DNA from: Loripinus fragilis
Lineage: Eukaryota > Mollusca > Bivalvia > Lucinida > Lucinidae
Reading direction: 5' to 3'
Assembly: GCA_964019695.1 (NCBI GenBank)
Contig: OZ026518.1
Coordinates: forward strand, 84,501,950-84,565,949
Length of the DNA stretch: 64,000 nt
Positions 35,063 to 48,500 of this stretch are shown here, one piece after another; position 1 is the first letter of the stretch; every line of letters starts with the position of its first letter. Under the pieces are notes generated by a model. That model made no database searches. It saw only the letters and a program-made list of their open reading frames with translations, and had not been told where the DNA came from. A program made the translations under genes and the position numbers.

Positions 35063-35149
35063 TAATTCCAACCTTTGATTAGCATTTGTAGGGTTTTAGT
35101 TATTATCACTTGATTGCGTTTATTGATCTCTCTTTTCTTTTTTACAAGT

Positions 35150-35518
35150 ATGTCTGACCTCGACATGAACTTTTCTGATGAAGTCTTTACCATAGATGCC
35201 GCAGTGAGAAAATCGGGGTTTCCAGTGGTTGTAAAATCTGAAAATGCTTCATCTGACAACGGTGACTATTTTGAAAACTGTCTTAAACTCCCCAACAGTA
35301 TTACAATGCTGGAACGATGGATAACTCTTCAGTTTGCTCTCGTGACTGTCATGGGATTCCGTGACCCCGACAAGATTCTTGCTGAGAGGGGTATGAGTTT
35401 TGTAGAAAGCCATAGTGAATTTGAGGACAATGATTTTCTACTGCCTCTGACGTATCCAGGCACGTGTAGGATTGTTCATCCACCTGGAAGACGGAGGAGA
35501 TACGCCTCTATAGCTGAG
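35150..35518 (+). CDS. Gene B exon 1
   Basis: Residues 1-123, MSDLDMNFSDEV to ...SIAE, phase 0 out at GAG|GTAATC. The pyrimidine tract ending ACAAG (AG at 35147-35148) stands directly before the ATG. Confidence 0.8.
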
Positions 35519-38500
35519 GTAATCATAACTTTGATAATGCACAGGGTACGCAGGGATTCTGAACTCAAATGTTTAAACAAAATTTAGTTTTTTGATAGCT
35601 TAAAAGACGCTTTAGATCACAAAATACAATTTTGGCAATCAATATATCGCTATAAGTTCCACGAGCATCGTTTTGGCGATCGAAAAAGTTGTTTTGGCAA
35701 TCTAAAATAAAAGTTTGATGTAGTTCAAATCGTTTGTGATCGCTACTTACTCGACGTGGCAATGAGGCAAGTTTTGAAGTGCATTTTGGGGCACCACTCA
35801 TATATGTGCCATATTTAGGCCTTGTCAAGAGAAAAACTGGAAGAATACTAAACCATTTAATGCATTAAAAAGATGGGGAATGTATCCAAAAGTTTCTAAA
35901 TGCAATACCAAGAGGTGTGTCTGTTGCACACATTTATGTACTAAAACTACCATTACATCATCTGTAAATGGTAGGCAATGTTCCATAATCAATAATAATG
36001 ATGTGGACTGAACTTCGTCTGATCTGATTTATGTTATGACTTGAACTGAAATTTATTGTGGCATGCAATATGTTGGACAAACTGGCTGATCCCTTAGGAT
36101 TAGGTTTCATGAGCACTTTCATAAAATGAAAAAGCCTAAAATTTGACACATTTCTTTATCTCCATCTCAAACACAAAAATAAACGGTCATTCAACTAGTA
36201 AAATTGTAATGCAACCCGTTGAAAAAAAAAAAATATTATTATTTTTTCTCCTTTTGCAATATCGTTTCTCCATTTTATTTAGTTTGATCTCTTCGGTGAC
36301 AACAACATTCTCTTGTAGGACCTGTAACAGTGTACTTCAACTATAATCTGTCTGCGACATGATATTTCCAACAATGTGGCATTTGACATGAATAGAATCA
36401 GGTGAGCCTGTGTAGCCTCCTTTTAAGAATAAAAATTAAATGCTGTTCAGTCTGCAGCGTACCAGGCATAGAATATTCCAGCAACTAGCAAAGGCTCTGA
36501 TCAAACTGTGCGTATGCACATGCTGGTCGGAGCCTGTGCTTGTTGCATATACCACATGTTTGAAAATCTCATGTCGTGGCTCATATATGACCCTCTATGC
36601 TGCTCATTAGAGAAATGCCTCGACCAGCTATAACTGACTTATTTAGCCTAGGCAGTGAGCCAAGAGCATGGGCGTTTTTTTTTTCAAAGGACCTATTCGC
36701 AAACTAAATTCTAACTCCCAGCATCGAGAAGTTGTCAGTCATTACATTTTCAGCATGAACCTACAATTTTGTATTTATACTTGAATACTTGACAGCAAAG
36801 GAAATGCATAATTTCCATTACCTATTTAACATTTGAAACCATAATAACATTTACGCTTAATAACATTAATATGCTAGGCATGACTCATACCCTAGTTCCA
36901 GGCCCCTTTATTCCTCGTTAAACAGTTAATTAAGTTTTTTTAGATAATGTAAAAAGTGCTGCACGTTGAAAGAGCCATGTTTTGAATCTGCATTTACTTC
37001 GTATTGCAACAGTACAATGTAACTAATTAGAAAACGGTACAAAACTTTTAAAATCATTGCTGTAGGAGATTTACTGCAGGATTTTACATCTTTACATTGA
37101 TTTTGAAAAAAAGTGAAAACTCTGAGATGCAAGAAAGCCTGGTACCTTTATGTATGGTATCGAGTGAGGTACTGTCCAACAGAACCATTTAAAACAAAGC
37201 TTTTGACGCTAACGTGCCTGTCTAATACACACTTCCGGTTTATTGTTTGACAATGCAACTCGTACACATTGGTTTGCCTTGAATAATTCTGGACAATTTA
37301 ATCTTCAGAAGTAGCTTGTATGGCCTCATAAAGACGCAGAGTGATTTTCATTAAAATGTGCTCTGTGGTTTTGGGTATACAAACTCTCGAAGTTCGCCTT
37401 CATTATGAGTTATTATATAACGCGCAAAGTTATCTCCTATTACTAGCTATGCTCTGAAAAGCCAACAGTTTACAATGCATTGGTTCATACGCATGTTCCA
37501 CGCATCATTGGTACCTTTCATGACATTAGATTATTTTCAAAGTTCATTTTATACAAAACTAACAATAATCAAAATATGCGTTTCCTGTGCTGTTAAGTAT
37601 ATGTGCATTTCTTTGACATGAAAACAAAGAAAAAAGAAATTAAAAAGGTGGGATGGACCAGGATTCGAACCCATAATTAACGCATCTGGAGCTATGTTGA
37701 CTAACTATACGACTACCGTGGAAAGGACAGCTTCATGGAGTTGTCAACAGATCTCATCGAAATTGTACCAAGACTTTTTTTTCCGTAATTGCTCAGAAAT
37801 ACCGATTGCACACGATCCCTCGAGAAAAAATATACAGTCAGTTTTAATACTTAAATAATTTATTCATGCATAACGGTCAGGACCAGGTTAATATTTTAGA
37901 GGTAATGAATTTGCATTATCGTTGAAGGAGATATGGCCCAGCGGACGGACTGGATGATGGACGGACACCAGCAAACCTGTAGTTTCCAAACTGGCCGTAA
38001 AGATGCACACATATCTAAACGATAAGTGAGTATGATAAGGATATACCACAATTATAGACTGTAGATCAAATCACGGCACCGTGAGGAAGAGCCACAGAAC
38101 ACTAACGGTCACAATCCATCAGGATGACAATAATAGTAAAGCTACCAGCTTTCTCGCACACCAGATCGGAATTTCCGTTGTTTTTACCCATGTGAGATAA
38201 TTCTTTCTCACATACCAACGCATACGAGATCGAGTGATCCCTATGTAAGCTCGCTGTCGGAAAAATCTGTCCCACATCGCTACCCATGTGAGATAAGCGT
38301 AACTAATACGAGATAAGCCACACGCGGCCGGTTGCTAATGTGAGATAACATTTTTGGCGCATGACTGTATTCCTTCGAAAATGAAAGTTGAATTGTTGTC
38401 AGCCAGGAAAAAATTCTATGTTGAATTTTCAGCGATTTAAGTCGGCCTTCAACTTGGTTTAAAAGTAAAACTGTGCATTTTACTTATCGATACAACCTTT

Positions 38501-41500
38501 ATTCAATGCTTTGAACATGCTGAGTGCATTGCGATTGACATATTTAACCTGTTGTGTTGGGCATTGAGTGACTGAATCCATCGGGACGGGGAGCCTTGAC
38601 GATGTAAAAACACACCACACACACACATTTTCCACTACAAAACTACTTACTCGAGTTACTATGGCTGATAAGCTAGTTCTTGTAAATCAATTTTGATGAA
38701 ATAACGATTTGTTCATTGTTTACTGCGCTGTTTAGTCGCTGTTTCAAGTTGATTTATACAGCGCGCGTCATTGACAGTAAACATCGATCTCAGTGACGTC
38801 ACCAACAATTATTATATAACTAAGAGAAAAGACTGATTTTCATTGGCTTAGAGCGCTCACGTGGCCAGTTAATATATTGTCATATTCACTGGCTGGCGCG
38901 CGCTTGCTGGTGAATATTAGTTACTAAAATTAGATTGCTTGTGTTTTTCCCGTTCCAGTTCTGCTTTTCTAAAGCGCCGCTTGTAATTCTATCGTAGTTG
39001 CCAAGAACGCGCGACAGATCACGCACTGGAGCTGATCTATTTCGATTTTATTGCACAATAAACGACGAAAACAAATTTGAACTCTTCAGCTTCTTCCAAC
39101 TTTCCGCCTGTGCACTGAAGAACTCCCGCCAATACTTAGACCACGTCGCATACGTTTACATGTATTTATAACGTCTTTCAAGCGTAAAAATGACGTTACA
39201 CCGTCTAACGCCATGAATGACGTCATTTACCAGTAACAAATGACGTCAGCTATCACACATTTTCCCTGCGCTTTCAACGCTGTGAATTATTGTTTGATAT
39301 ATCACACTGTTTTAACATTGGCTCTACGGGTGAGACGTGTTAGAATTCTGGTTAGTTAATCGCTGAATGATGACACCCATGCACAGCATATATAAAATAG
39401 TAAAAGGGTGGTCTAATCTAGGTTTGCACTGTTTCTGCTTAATACTTGACTGTCCCAAAACTTGTATATAAGTTCAGTATTTTTTCCAGGTGCAATGATA
39501 CCTGTACATCTTTCTCTAAATGTTATATGATAAAACAGTTATTGACTAATGAGGCATTGGATATGATGTGATATCGACCAGAGAATACCAATATTGACCT
39601 CGGCTCCGCCTCGGTCAATATTGATATTATCTGGTCGATATCACATCATATCCAATGCCTCATTAGTCTATAATTGTATAATATTACACAGTACTGTACC
39701 GTACGGTCGTGGTATATGAGAAAAAGAATCGATAATTGGTGTTCAGTGGTTCCAGAAAAATCCCAACCCTCGGGTCCACCGTTCAGTGGGAAACTCGGCA
39801 AGCCTCGTTTCCCACTGGAACGGTGGGCCCTCGGGTTGGGATTTTTCTTTCCCCACTGAACACCAATGATGGATTCTATTTATCTCACACACCCATACCA
39901 GCCCCAGGGAAAGATAAAAAGCGAACAGCCGCATGTCGGCCGCATGCTGGCCGCACGTCGTTCCGTGACGTCATTGCAATGATAAAATGACGTCACCATG
40001 CCGCATCTCAGCGTATTCAGGACTTTCCTGAAAAAGGACCAAGCACAGAACCCTCACAAACCAATGGGAAACATAAGTAATAGTTATACCATGGCTTGTC
40101 CGCCTGTACGTGGATATAATCCACGAGCTTTAGCGAGTGGATTATCTTACGAACATGTGGACAAACATGGTATAACTATTTTATACCACCTACATCAGTG
40201 TAGACCAGTGCAGATCACGAGATAGTTCGTGCTAAAATTGGTTAAGGTGGTATAAAACAATGAATCAACAGCAGCAGATTCCCCGCCTTAGAACTGACAT
40301 CAGCCTAGGCCACCGAGGGTTTAATTACATATGCATTTAACACGCGAAAAATCTTCATCCTAGATTCTGCCATAGTTGAAGCTCAACACAAGGTCACAAC
40401 AAATACATCCGTAATTGAATAAATGCTGAAAACTTCCTTCATTGAAAAATAACAAAAATAAAAAGTACCATATTTTGAACTAACCAAAGTAAAGCCTCAC
40501 TCTGACAACCTTTCAATTATACTTACCATTGTTTCATGGGAGGACTTTAAAAAAAAGAACAAAGTCGTAAGTCCTGCCACTGGACAGGTTTGGAAACAAA
40601 GTGAAAAGATTTAATTCAACAAATAACAATAAAACAGCAATATTAAGTTGAAAACTTGTACAAGTTTAGACGGACTTGCACATCTATAAAGTTATGGAAG
40701 GGCCCTGCATTGATTTACTTGAATTACGTCAATAAAATACTTTTCTTCTCCTTTTAGCTGTTAAAAGATCTACCCCGCTTGATACAGATAAATGATCGAC
40801 TGGTCTCTCTGGAATCTGGCAGTACTGTAAATATCATTCCCGCTGGAGAAAATCTGGAAATAGTTGGTACTAAACGCCTTCACGGAAACAGCTTTCTTGT
40901 TTGCAAAGATAAAACTGATAAAATGGTCACGATCAACGCAAATGCCCCTGTTAATATAACAGCGATTGATGACGAGAGTGAGTATACTCTTAAAGAGTTG
41001 ACTGACAATGTGATGTTGCCAAAGTGTTTAGAGTTCGACAACATATCTCCTTACGATATTGTAATACATGACGATTTATGGGCTAACCATTTACTTGTGA
41101 TGGCAGCAGGACCTTTTAAAAAAAACTCAGTCGTGGAGCTTGAGTTTGTGCTAGGCTGGAATATTCCACTTGGACCAAAGGGTGAGCAATTTTCACAACG
41201 GACAGTACTCATTCCAAGAGAACGATGCCAAAAACAGAAAGTGAAAATACGACATTTCTCCAGTCGATCCGAAAGAATAAGATACACTAGAAAATATTTT
41301 TCTACTAGTAATAATTCAAATTTTGTTAATCATAAATTTTACGTAATGAAAATGGATCCATTAACGTATCCCAGTATACTTTGGTTACAAGACAGAAATG
41401 CATTGAAATGTGAAACCGATGCACGACCTCAGAGACACACCTATGACAAACCGTTGAGACCTTCTCCTCTTCCACTTGGTAAAGGTAAGGAGTTTGATTC

Positions 41501-44500
41501 TGTTTTAATCCATTAATGCAAAATAAGCTCTTCTATCATTTCAATATATACTATAAAAGCAATTGTTACTTCTCCACACTGGTAAATGTATATGTCGATT
41601 TGCTGGTATTTACGCATATTGCCGGTACTTCATAGACCAGAAGTGGTAGCTATTGGTGTTAAATCATATAAAGAAAAGCATGCCATATGCCCATATTAGG
41701 CATACACATGGCGATTTATGTAAGCATTTAGGAATAGATTCGAGTACCGATCTGGATGATCGGTACTCGAATCTATTCCTAAATGCTTACATAAATCGCC
41801 ATGCACATACTGAATACTTAAAAATGATCCTATTCTATAGTCCTTTAGGCATATGACATGCTTTTCTATATAGTATTAACAGCAATATATACCACTTCCG
41901 GTATATGAAGTACCTGCAATACGCGTAAATACCAGCAAATCGACGTATGCATTTACCAGTGTGGATTAGTGGTGTACAAATATAGCGGTGGAACCTGAGA
42001 TGATAAGATGCCATCATGGGTGTGAGGATGGAATCGACTATGGGGTTAACGATCGTCTACCAGCAGACCATTCTTATGAAATATCATGCCTTATTTGTTA
42101 TTTTTGAAAAACAGCAAAATTTGAAATTGTCGTCTGCTGCAAATTATAGGTGGCGCTTTATGCTGGATCAGGATGGGGAACATACATTCATACCAAAAAC
42201 CTTGAAGCATCCCCATTTGTCTTTTGACAGTCTCGGAAGTATTAACTTCATTTTATACGCTTGAATTTTGTGCAGGCTGCTGATCAGACAGATCAAATCA
42301 GGTATTATCAGATACCTTCTATTAAACATTGGTTGATGTAAAACACAGCTGTGGAATAATAATTAGAAAAAAAAGTACTTTTTAGGCATTCAACTGATAT
42401 ACACTGAAGCTAACTTATAAACTTTTTTATGCCAGTTCAGAAAGTAGAACTCTGTCATACAAAAATTTAATTCTATAAATAAACCAAGGCTTTGCCGATT
42501 TCATTTCGAATTGTCTCGTTCATCTTGCATAGACTAAATCTTAGTAAAGCTAACCTCATTTTGAAAATTATCACTTTTTACATAAATATTTAACATTCCA
42601 CAGAAACATTACCAATTGACAGGTTTGATTGTTTGAAGTTGTTAGTAACTGCCATGATTTAAGATGAGTATTAACCAAACGGTTAGACACAATCAGACTC
42701 GCCATTCCGTTTCCGTAATTGCATAAAAACAGGCGCTAAGAGCACCTTTATCTAAGAAAATCGGCTTTAAGCTTGCACTTTAGGTACAAACTTTGTATTG
42801 CTCTGTACACTTTATTATCTGCTGTATGGCATTAACATTTTCAGCGATTATTCATTTTTACAATAAGTCACTGTTTGTTTTTTAAAAAATAAAATAATTT
42901 TTGACACATGCCCTCCAATTTATTGTTATAATTTCACATTTTACATGTAAACCGGAAGTGTGGAATAGTCGTGAAAGATTTACCAGATTGTGTTCGGGTG
43001 AAATAAAACACATACAATGATTTAACGTGTGCTACTGACGATTTACAGAAATCTTGAAAAATGTGATTTTTTCTCATTTTTTAAAGATGCGTAAACAATT
43101 CACAGTACATCAAATTTCAAATGTAGGTGTTTTTTTGTTAAGTTAACTTGACCAATTCGTAAACACCTGTACTTCAATTTGATAAAAATGCACCGAAAAC
43201 TGTTATTTTTTCACCAAAAACTTTGATTTTTACATATTTAAACCCCCAAAAATGTAAAATGAATGAAAACTATCCCGAAATACTTATAAGCTTTGCTCCA
43301 TTGAAATGCTCATGATTTGGATAAAATTCATTCACTATTATTGGTGCCTTAGTCAGAAAAAGTGAGCTTGTAAAGCGTTCGTTTATAAGTTTGCTTAAGT
43401 GTAGTATCAAAATACGTTTGTAGAGTAGTTATGTTAAACCGTATTTATCTTCCCTTTGCCCTTGGCATTATCATTAAGTATGTTTTTGAACATTTTTCAT
43501 AGTCACGAAAATCATTGCAAAACCACAAATGGCTTTTCACAAATGGCTTTAAAGGAGATTTCCATCTCCTTTGAAATTATATCCCTTATTCAATTTTCAG
43601 TCAATTTGACACATATCTTTATGACAGCCAGAGTATTTTGAAAAAAAAAAAACGCTGTCAAAATGGGCGTGGGTATGTTTCTTTGGCCCTTAAAAGTCAT
43701 ATGCTCACTCGGAATTAATGGTTTGCGTGGAAAAAAAGTGATGATAAGTGGTAAAAAATGACGACTTAGACTGGCTCCTGTCCATAAAACAATTTTTCAC
43801 CAATGTGTGATATCATAAACTTGTAGCGAGTCTAACTCTGATGGCTCTGTTTCATAAAACAGAGCCATCAGAGTTAGACTAGCTACAAGTTTATGATATC
43901 ACACATTGGTGAAAAATTGTTTTATGGACAGGAGCCAGTCTAGTGACGACTGCGCAGAGGAAAACCCTACGCACGGACTTCAAGAAAGTTAAAGTTCTTC
44001 ATTCCCTTTTCTTCTGCTTTTTCTTCTCTTCCTCTCTTCTTCTACTGTTCTACCAGCCAAGAGTGACAGTGACGTTATGTTTCACTTATAATTGAGCCAG
44101 TGCACGTGATTTCCAACAATTTGACATTTTGACAAGTGTAGACTCAGATGAGCCTGTGCAGCCTCCTTTTAAGCTTAGAAACTCCAAATGACGCTCGGTC
44201 AGTAGCTTAACAATCATAGAGAACTCAAGCGACAAGCAAAGGCTCTGATCAGACTGCGCGTATGCGCAGGCTGGTCTGAGGCTTTGCTGGTCGCACATAC
44301 CAAATTGTTGGAAATCTCATGCACTGGCTCAATTGTTAAGTAAAAAAAGAAAACGTGTACACTCCTCTTAAGCTAATGTGAATCGGTAGATCACTTGTGT
44401 ATTAATCCTATCATACGGATAGGATTAATACACAAGTGATCTATCGATTACAAGTCCCTGTTAACTTTGTAAACAAAACATGACGTCACTGTCACTCTTG

Positions 44501-45551
44501 GCTGATAGGACAGTAAGCACGCATCTTTTGCACGTAGCCATTCATAACATAACTTGCTCAATTGGTTTTGATTTGACTGCCCCAAAACTCCAACATTTTT
44601 TTATTCCAAAATGCCTCCCCTTTCTGTCACTTCTCTTGATTTTTCTTTCTATTCCTTCTAAGCATGAGTACTTTGTACTTTGCTACCAGAATAGGCTTAG
44701 TTGGTTTTGATATAACTTCTAAGATAAGGGTAGAGAGAGGCTTTTTTAAACTGGAACATTTTGCACCTTTTTCCATATGGGACAATATTAGCTGTTATCG
44801 GTTTTATCTCCCCGATTATCTCCCTTGAATATTGACCACTCCCGCAACTTACCTGTTGAAAACTGTGGCATGAATTACACAGAAAAGTATGCAACCCTTT
44901 AACTAAATTATTAATAACTAACTTATTATTAAGCTGCCATTATTTTATAAGTTATCAAAAGAAAATTTAATGTTTTATCTTTATAATGATATAAACAAAT
45001 ACGAAATAACTTAATATTTAGTTTTGTCAAATTGTTCATCTTTTTGACTGGTAAAATCCCATTCATTTCTATGTAAACTGACTGCAAATGCCCTTTGTGA
45101 GCCTTTTATGACTCCAAAATAATCATGTTCTGATATTTTCTCGATGTTTTATAAGTTATAAATGGTATCTCGATCACCCAACGATATCAACCATATAAGT
45201 TTCACAGAAATAAAATAAATTTTAGTTCTGTCATTTTTAGGTTGAAAATTGAGTTTAAGCGCCTTCTTGAAAGGGCGGAAAAATTACTAAGTTCTCATAG
45301 TTTGTGTCTATTATGCTTCCGCACTATTCAATATGCGGACAATGTCGAGAGACCTAACATCATTTTTAAATAGAAATTTAAGGGGAAAACTTAGCTGAAT
45401 GGGAGACAAGATACTGAAAAAAAATCTTAAAGGAAATTGTTAGAAAATAACATTACCATAACTTATCACACCGAAATAAAAATCATTTTATTACAAGTTG
45501 CTTCAATTTATATTTTATTTTAAATATAACAATTTTTTATTATAATAATAC

Positions 45552-45587
<36 letters not shown>

Positions 45588-48500
45588 CCTAAAGACTTTC
45601 ATCTGGCAGTATATTCGTACTTCATTCTCACACCGGATAGGCGGCAATCGAATACACTTATATAATCGGCGAACGAAGATCAAAATATTTAGAACCAGAG
45701 TTTTCGATTGCTAATCGTGGCCCGAATGGTGACAAATGGCAATTTAAAACTCTTTTTCTATCAGTTTTTGATCCGCGTCTGTCGATTGTTAAGAGCGTTT
45801 TCGATTGCCACCTATTCGGTGTGCCTCTGTTGAGAAACGATTTTGAGACGTTCATAACGGGATATGCGATAATCCTAGGTGTCAGATAATCCCTCGGGCT
45901 AAGGTCTTATCTCGGTCATAAAATACTGATTTTACGGTTTTTACCGATTAAACGACTCTGCATAAAGTGTCCTGTGTGGAAGCCTTGGCATTCTACTAAA
46001 AACTTATGCATAAATAAAATGGTGTGTATCAGATACCCAGGCTGATCACAGTGTTCGTGTTCTGTACACCCTTCTTACTAGTTTTGTCATGCGGCGTCTC
46101 GTCAGGGTCTTTACTGTTCAGTATAACAACCTTTTTCGGTCATACTACCAAAACTGTCACTTCATGGGTAGATGCTCAGACTGAGCAATTGGTGTCGTTT
46201 GAATTCTACTAATGTTTAGGCTTTGCAACTACAGTAAAAGACATGCATATATTATGACGAAGAGTACTAAAATGAAACAAAATCAACAGTGTAGATCCAG
46301 ATACTTTATAACAAGATGTCTCTCCGTGCCCGTATTTTTGTAAGAATTGAACAGTTAAATAAATTATTGTAAACTAATACTTAAGTTTTAAGTAATGCCA
46401 TTTAATTTTTCCGGAGAAGGTTAAACTTGAACGAACAGCAAAGGTTCGGGTGAGATGGCACAGCGCGGTCAGGCCTGATCCATTGCTGTTTGCGTTCCAT
46501 ATCTCTCAGTTAAAAATTCCCAAAATACACAGATTTAAACAAATCTCTTCACACCGAGCTGATCGGGATCAGTAAGAACCAGACCTGACCAAAAACAATT
46601 TATAATTTCAACCGTAAACAGCAATGGGACTGATCAGACTGCGCTGATGATTTACTATGCGCATATGTTGTTCCGAGAAATCATGCTTAACAGTAGCATC
46701 TGAGCAGTGAACACAAGAAACTGCGATGAGCATGTAATATATGCACAGACTGGCCTGCTCCATTAATGTTCGCTGTTGGAGAGCTGAAACATAAAATCAT
46801 GCAGTCGTTTTATGATGTGGTCATCTTATTGACGCAGCGGGAACTCAGTGGGAGTTCGCTCATCTGCGTTAAAAGTGTGAAAATAGTTGATAAGGATTTG
46901 GCCTAAAGCGACTGTTCTCATTTATTTTGACTGCGTTATAATCCTTTATTATGTTTTTTAACTTGAAGCGAAGACGCTGATCAGACCCTTTTTGTCAAAC
47001 TCAATGTTCTTTACCTCGGACCCAGTCCGAGTCTTTACAGATGTCGGCTGATTTTATTTTCGAAAAAAGTGTACAGTGTGGATCCAGATAAAGATCGAGC
47101 TCACCACATTTCTGATAATTCGTTTACTGATTATTTTTGATTAATTAAGCTTGAGTAATTATCCGCTTACCCACTCTCAGTTTTTCAACCTGAACATGAA
47201 AATACTGTGGGTACGTGTACTCAAAAATGGTCTCAATGAGACGGTTCTTTTGAGCGCTCTAAGCAAACGCTAAAATGTTGGAACAATATTATGCTGGATT
47301 TTCTCTTATCAAGACCTATGCCGAGAGAAGACCCAAATCAAGCTGCGCATCTACAATACTGATACGGGTAAACATGAAAAAACACCGCATTAAAAAGTCT
47401 AGAGGAAACTGAAAAAATGACCAGACCAGACCAAATAAGCACATTTGACCATACCGCCGCCGACGGCCTTGTTTGGTGAAGCTGTGTTATTTCTAAATCA
47501 CTGCGGATGCGCAGGCTGGTCTGCGCATTTGTTGTTTGCAAAACCCCGCAAGACAGTTTTCTCACATCGAGGCCCATATTGTGTTTTCTGAACATTAAAG
47601 GGGACATATTAAAGTTCCAAATCCAATAAAATATGGAAGGAAATGTTACTAAGAGCAAAACATATAATTTTTGTTGTAAAAAAATAAGGATATCTTCGTT
47701 AATTAGACCGTTGATTAATTGTTAATGATAATTTATTATCCTGCTTATCCAGTAAATTCAGTACTCAAGTGCTCATGCACTCAATTCAGAACACACGAAT
47801 AGTGGTCAAACATGTTTTACATTTGGAGGTGAAAAATATTTTTCTTGATTTCAATTAGTTGAGCATGCATACTCCAATTTGAACTATTTATGTAACATAA
47901 ATGAAATTGGGTACCCTCTTAGACCTCTTTCGTCAGCACACAAAACTATACAGCAAATACTATATACTCAATGCCAGACTAATATCATGGATACCTGGAC
48001 GCAGATACAATCGATTTCGCGATATAGTCGCCGCGGTGTAAGGGGGACAATTGACTTATCGATTATCTAGGTGATCAAGAACCACAACTTCCCTGTTAAG
48101 CCGGGCCATAGTTCTATTTGCAACTTTTTGGAAGCTTCTTACTAAGTAAGCTTCTTATAAATGCTCCCTAGCTCATATTAATAGTATGCTTAGTCCAGAA
48201 TTTTCATTTTATTAGTTGATTAACGAACCCTCCTGCTTTAAGCCCCATTCTCACTGTGCCGGTGTAGCCACGGTTCATCCCGATGCAGGACAGCCGGTAT
48301 ACCGTGATGCACCAGGACACATTTCATAAAAAATGAATTGCGTTCTCACTGTGCCGACGTTACCCCGGTATAGCCCCGGTTCTCGAGAAAGCAAGACGCC
48401 GGTTGAGCCCCGGTTCACCACGGAGCACTTACGGTGCAGCACGGTGGAGCCACGGTTCGTGCCGGTATACCCCGGTGTTACCCAGGTTGTTTACGGTGAT

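Larger units (their letters stand above)
35519..40757 (+). other. Gene B intron 1 (5239 bp)
   Basis: Nearly three times intron 1 of gene A. It contains a GIY-YIG-like fragment, a GAGCC MITE, a TA element, a tRNA-like relic, an R1 fragment (38016-38110), a GTGAGATAA-rich stretch, a copy of the gene 3-prime-flank repeat and three strong foldbacks. From about 40270 it aligns with the end of intron 1A. Confidence 0.65.
44773..48118. other. Copy B-only block in intron 2 (3.3 kb)
   Basis: Gene A reads straight through at 10177 (CCTTTTTC then AACTTTTTGG). The block holds a TTA microsatellite (45548-45584), a CACACCGG MITE, and bivalve-type phrases with TGATCAGACTGCGC cores (46440-46800, 47480-47580). 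No clear TIR, TSD or coding domain was found at its borders, so it may be a composite insertion or DNA deleted from A. Confidence 0.5.

Noticed and set aside
35114..35149. Upstream ATG for gene B adding 12 residues
   Set aside because: Not present in gene A, and the added codons (LLISLFFFTS) look like a pyrimidine tract of a splice acceptor rather than protein.
37640..37730. tRNA gene on the minus strand
   Set aside because: A good B box (GGTTCGAATCC) is present, but the acceptor and T stems do not pair, so it is at most a tRNA-derived relic.
46024..46212. 62-codon frame in the B-only block
   Set aside because: No homologue recognised, no splice or start context, and length is expected by chance.
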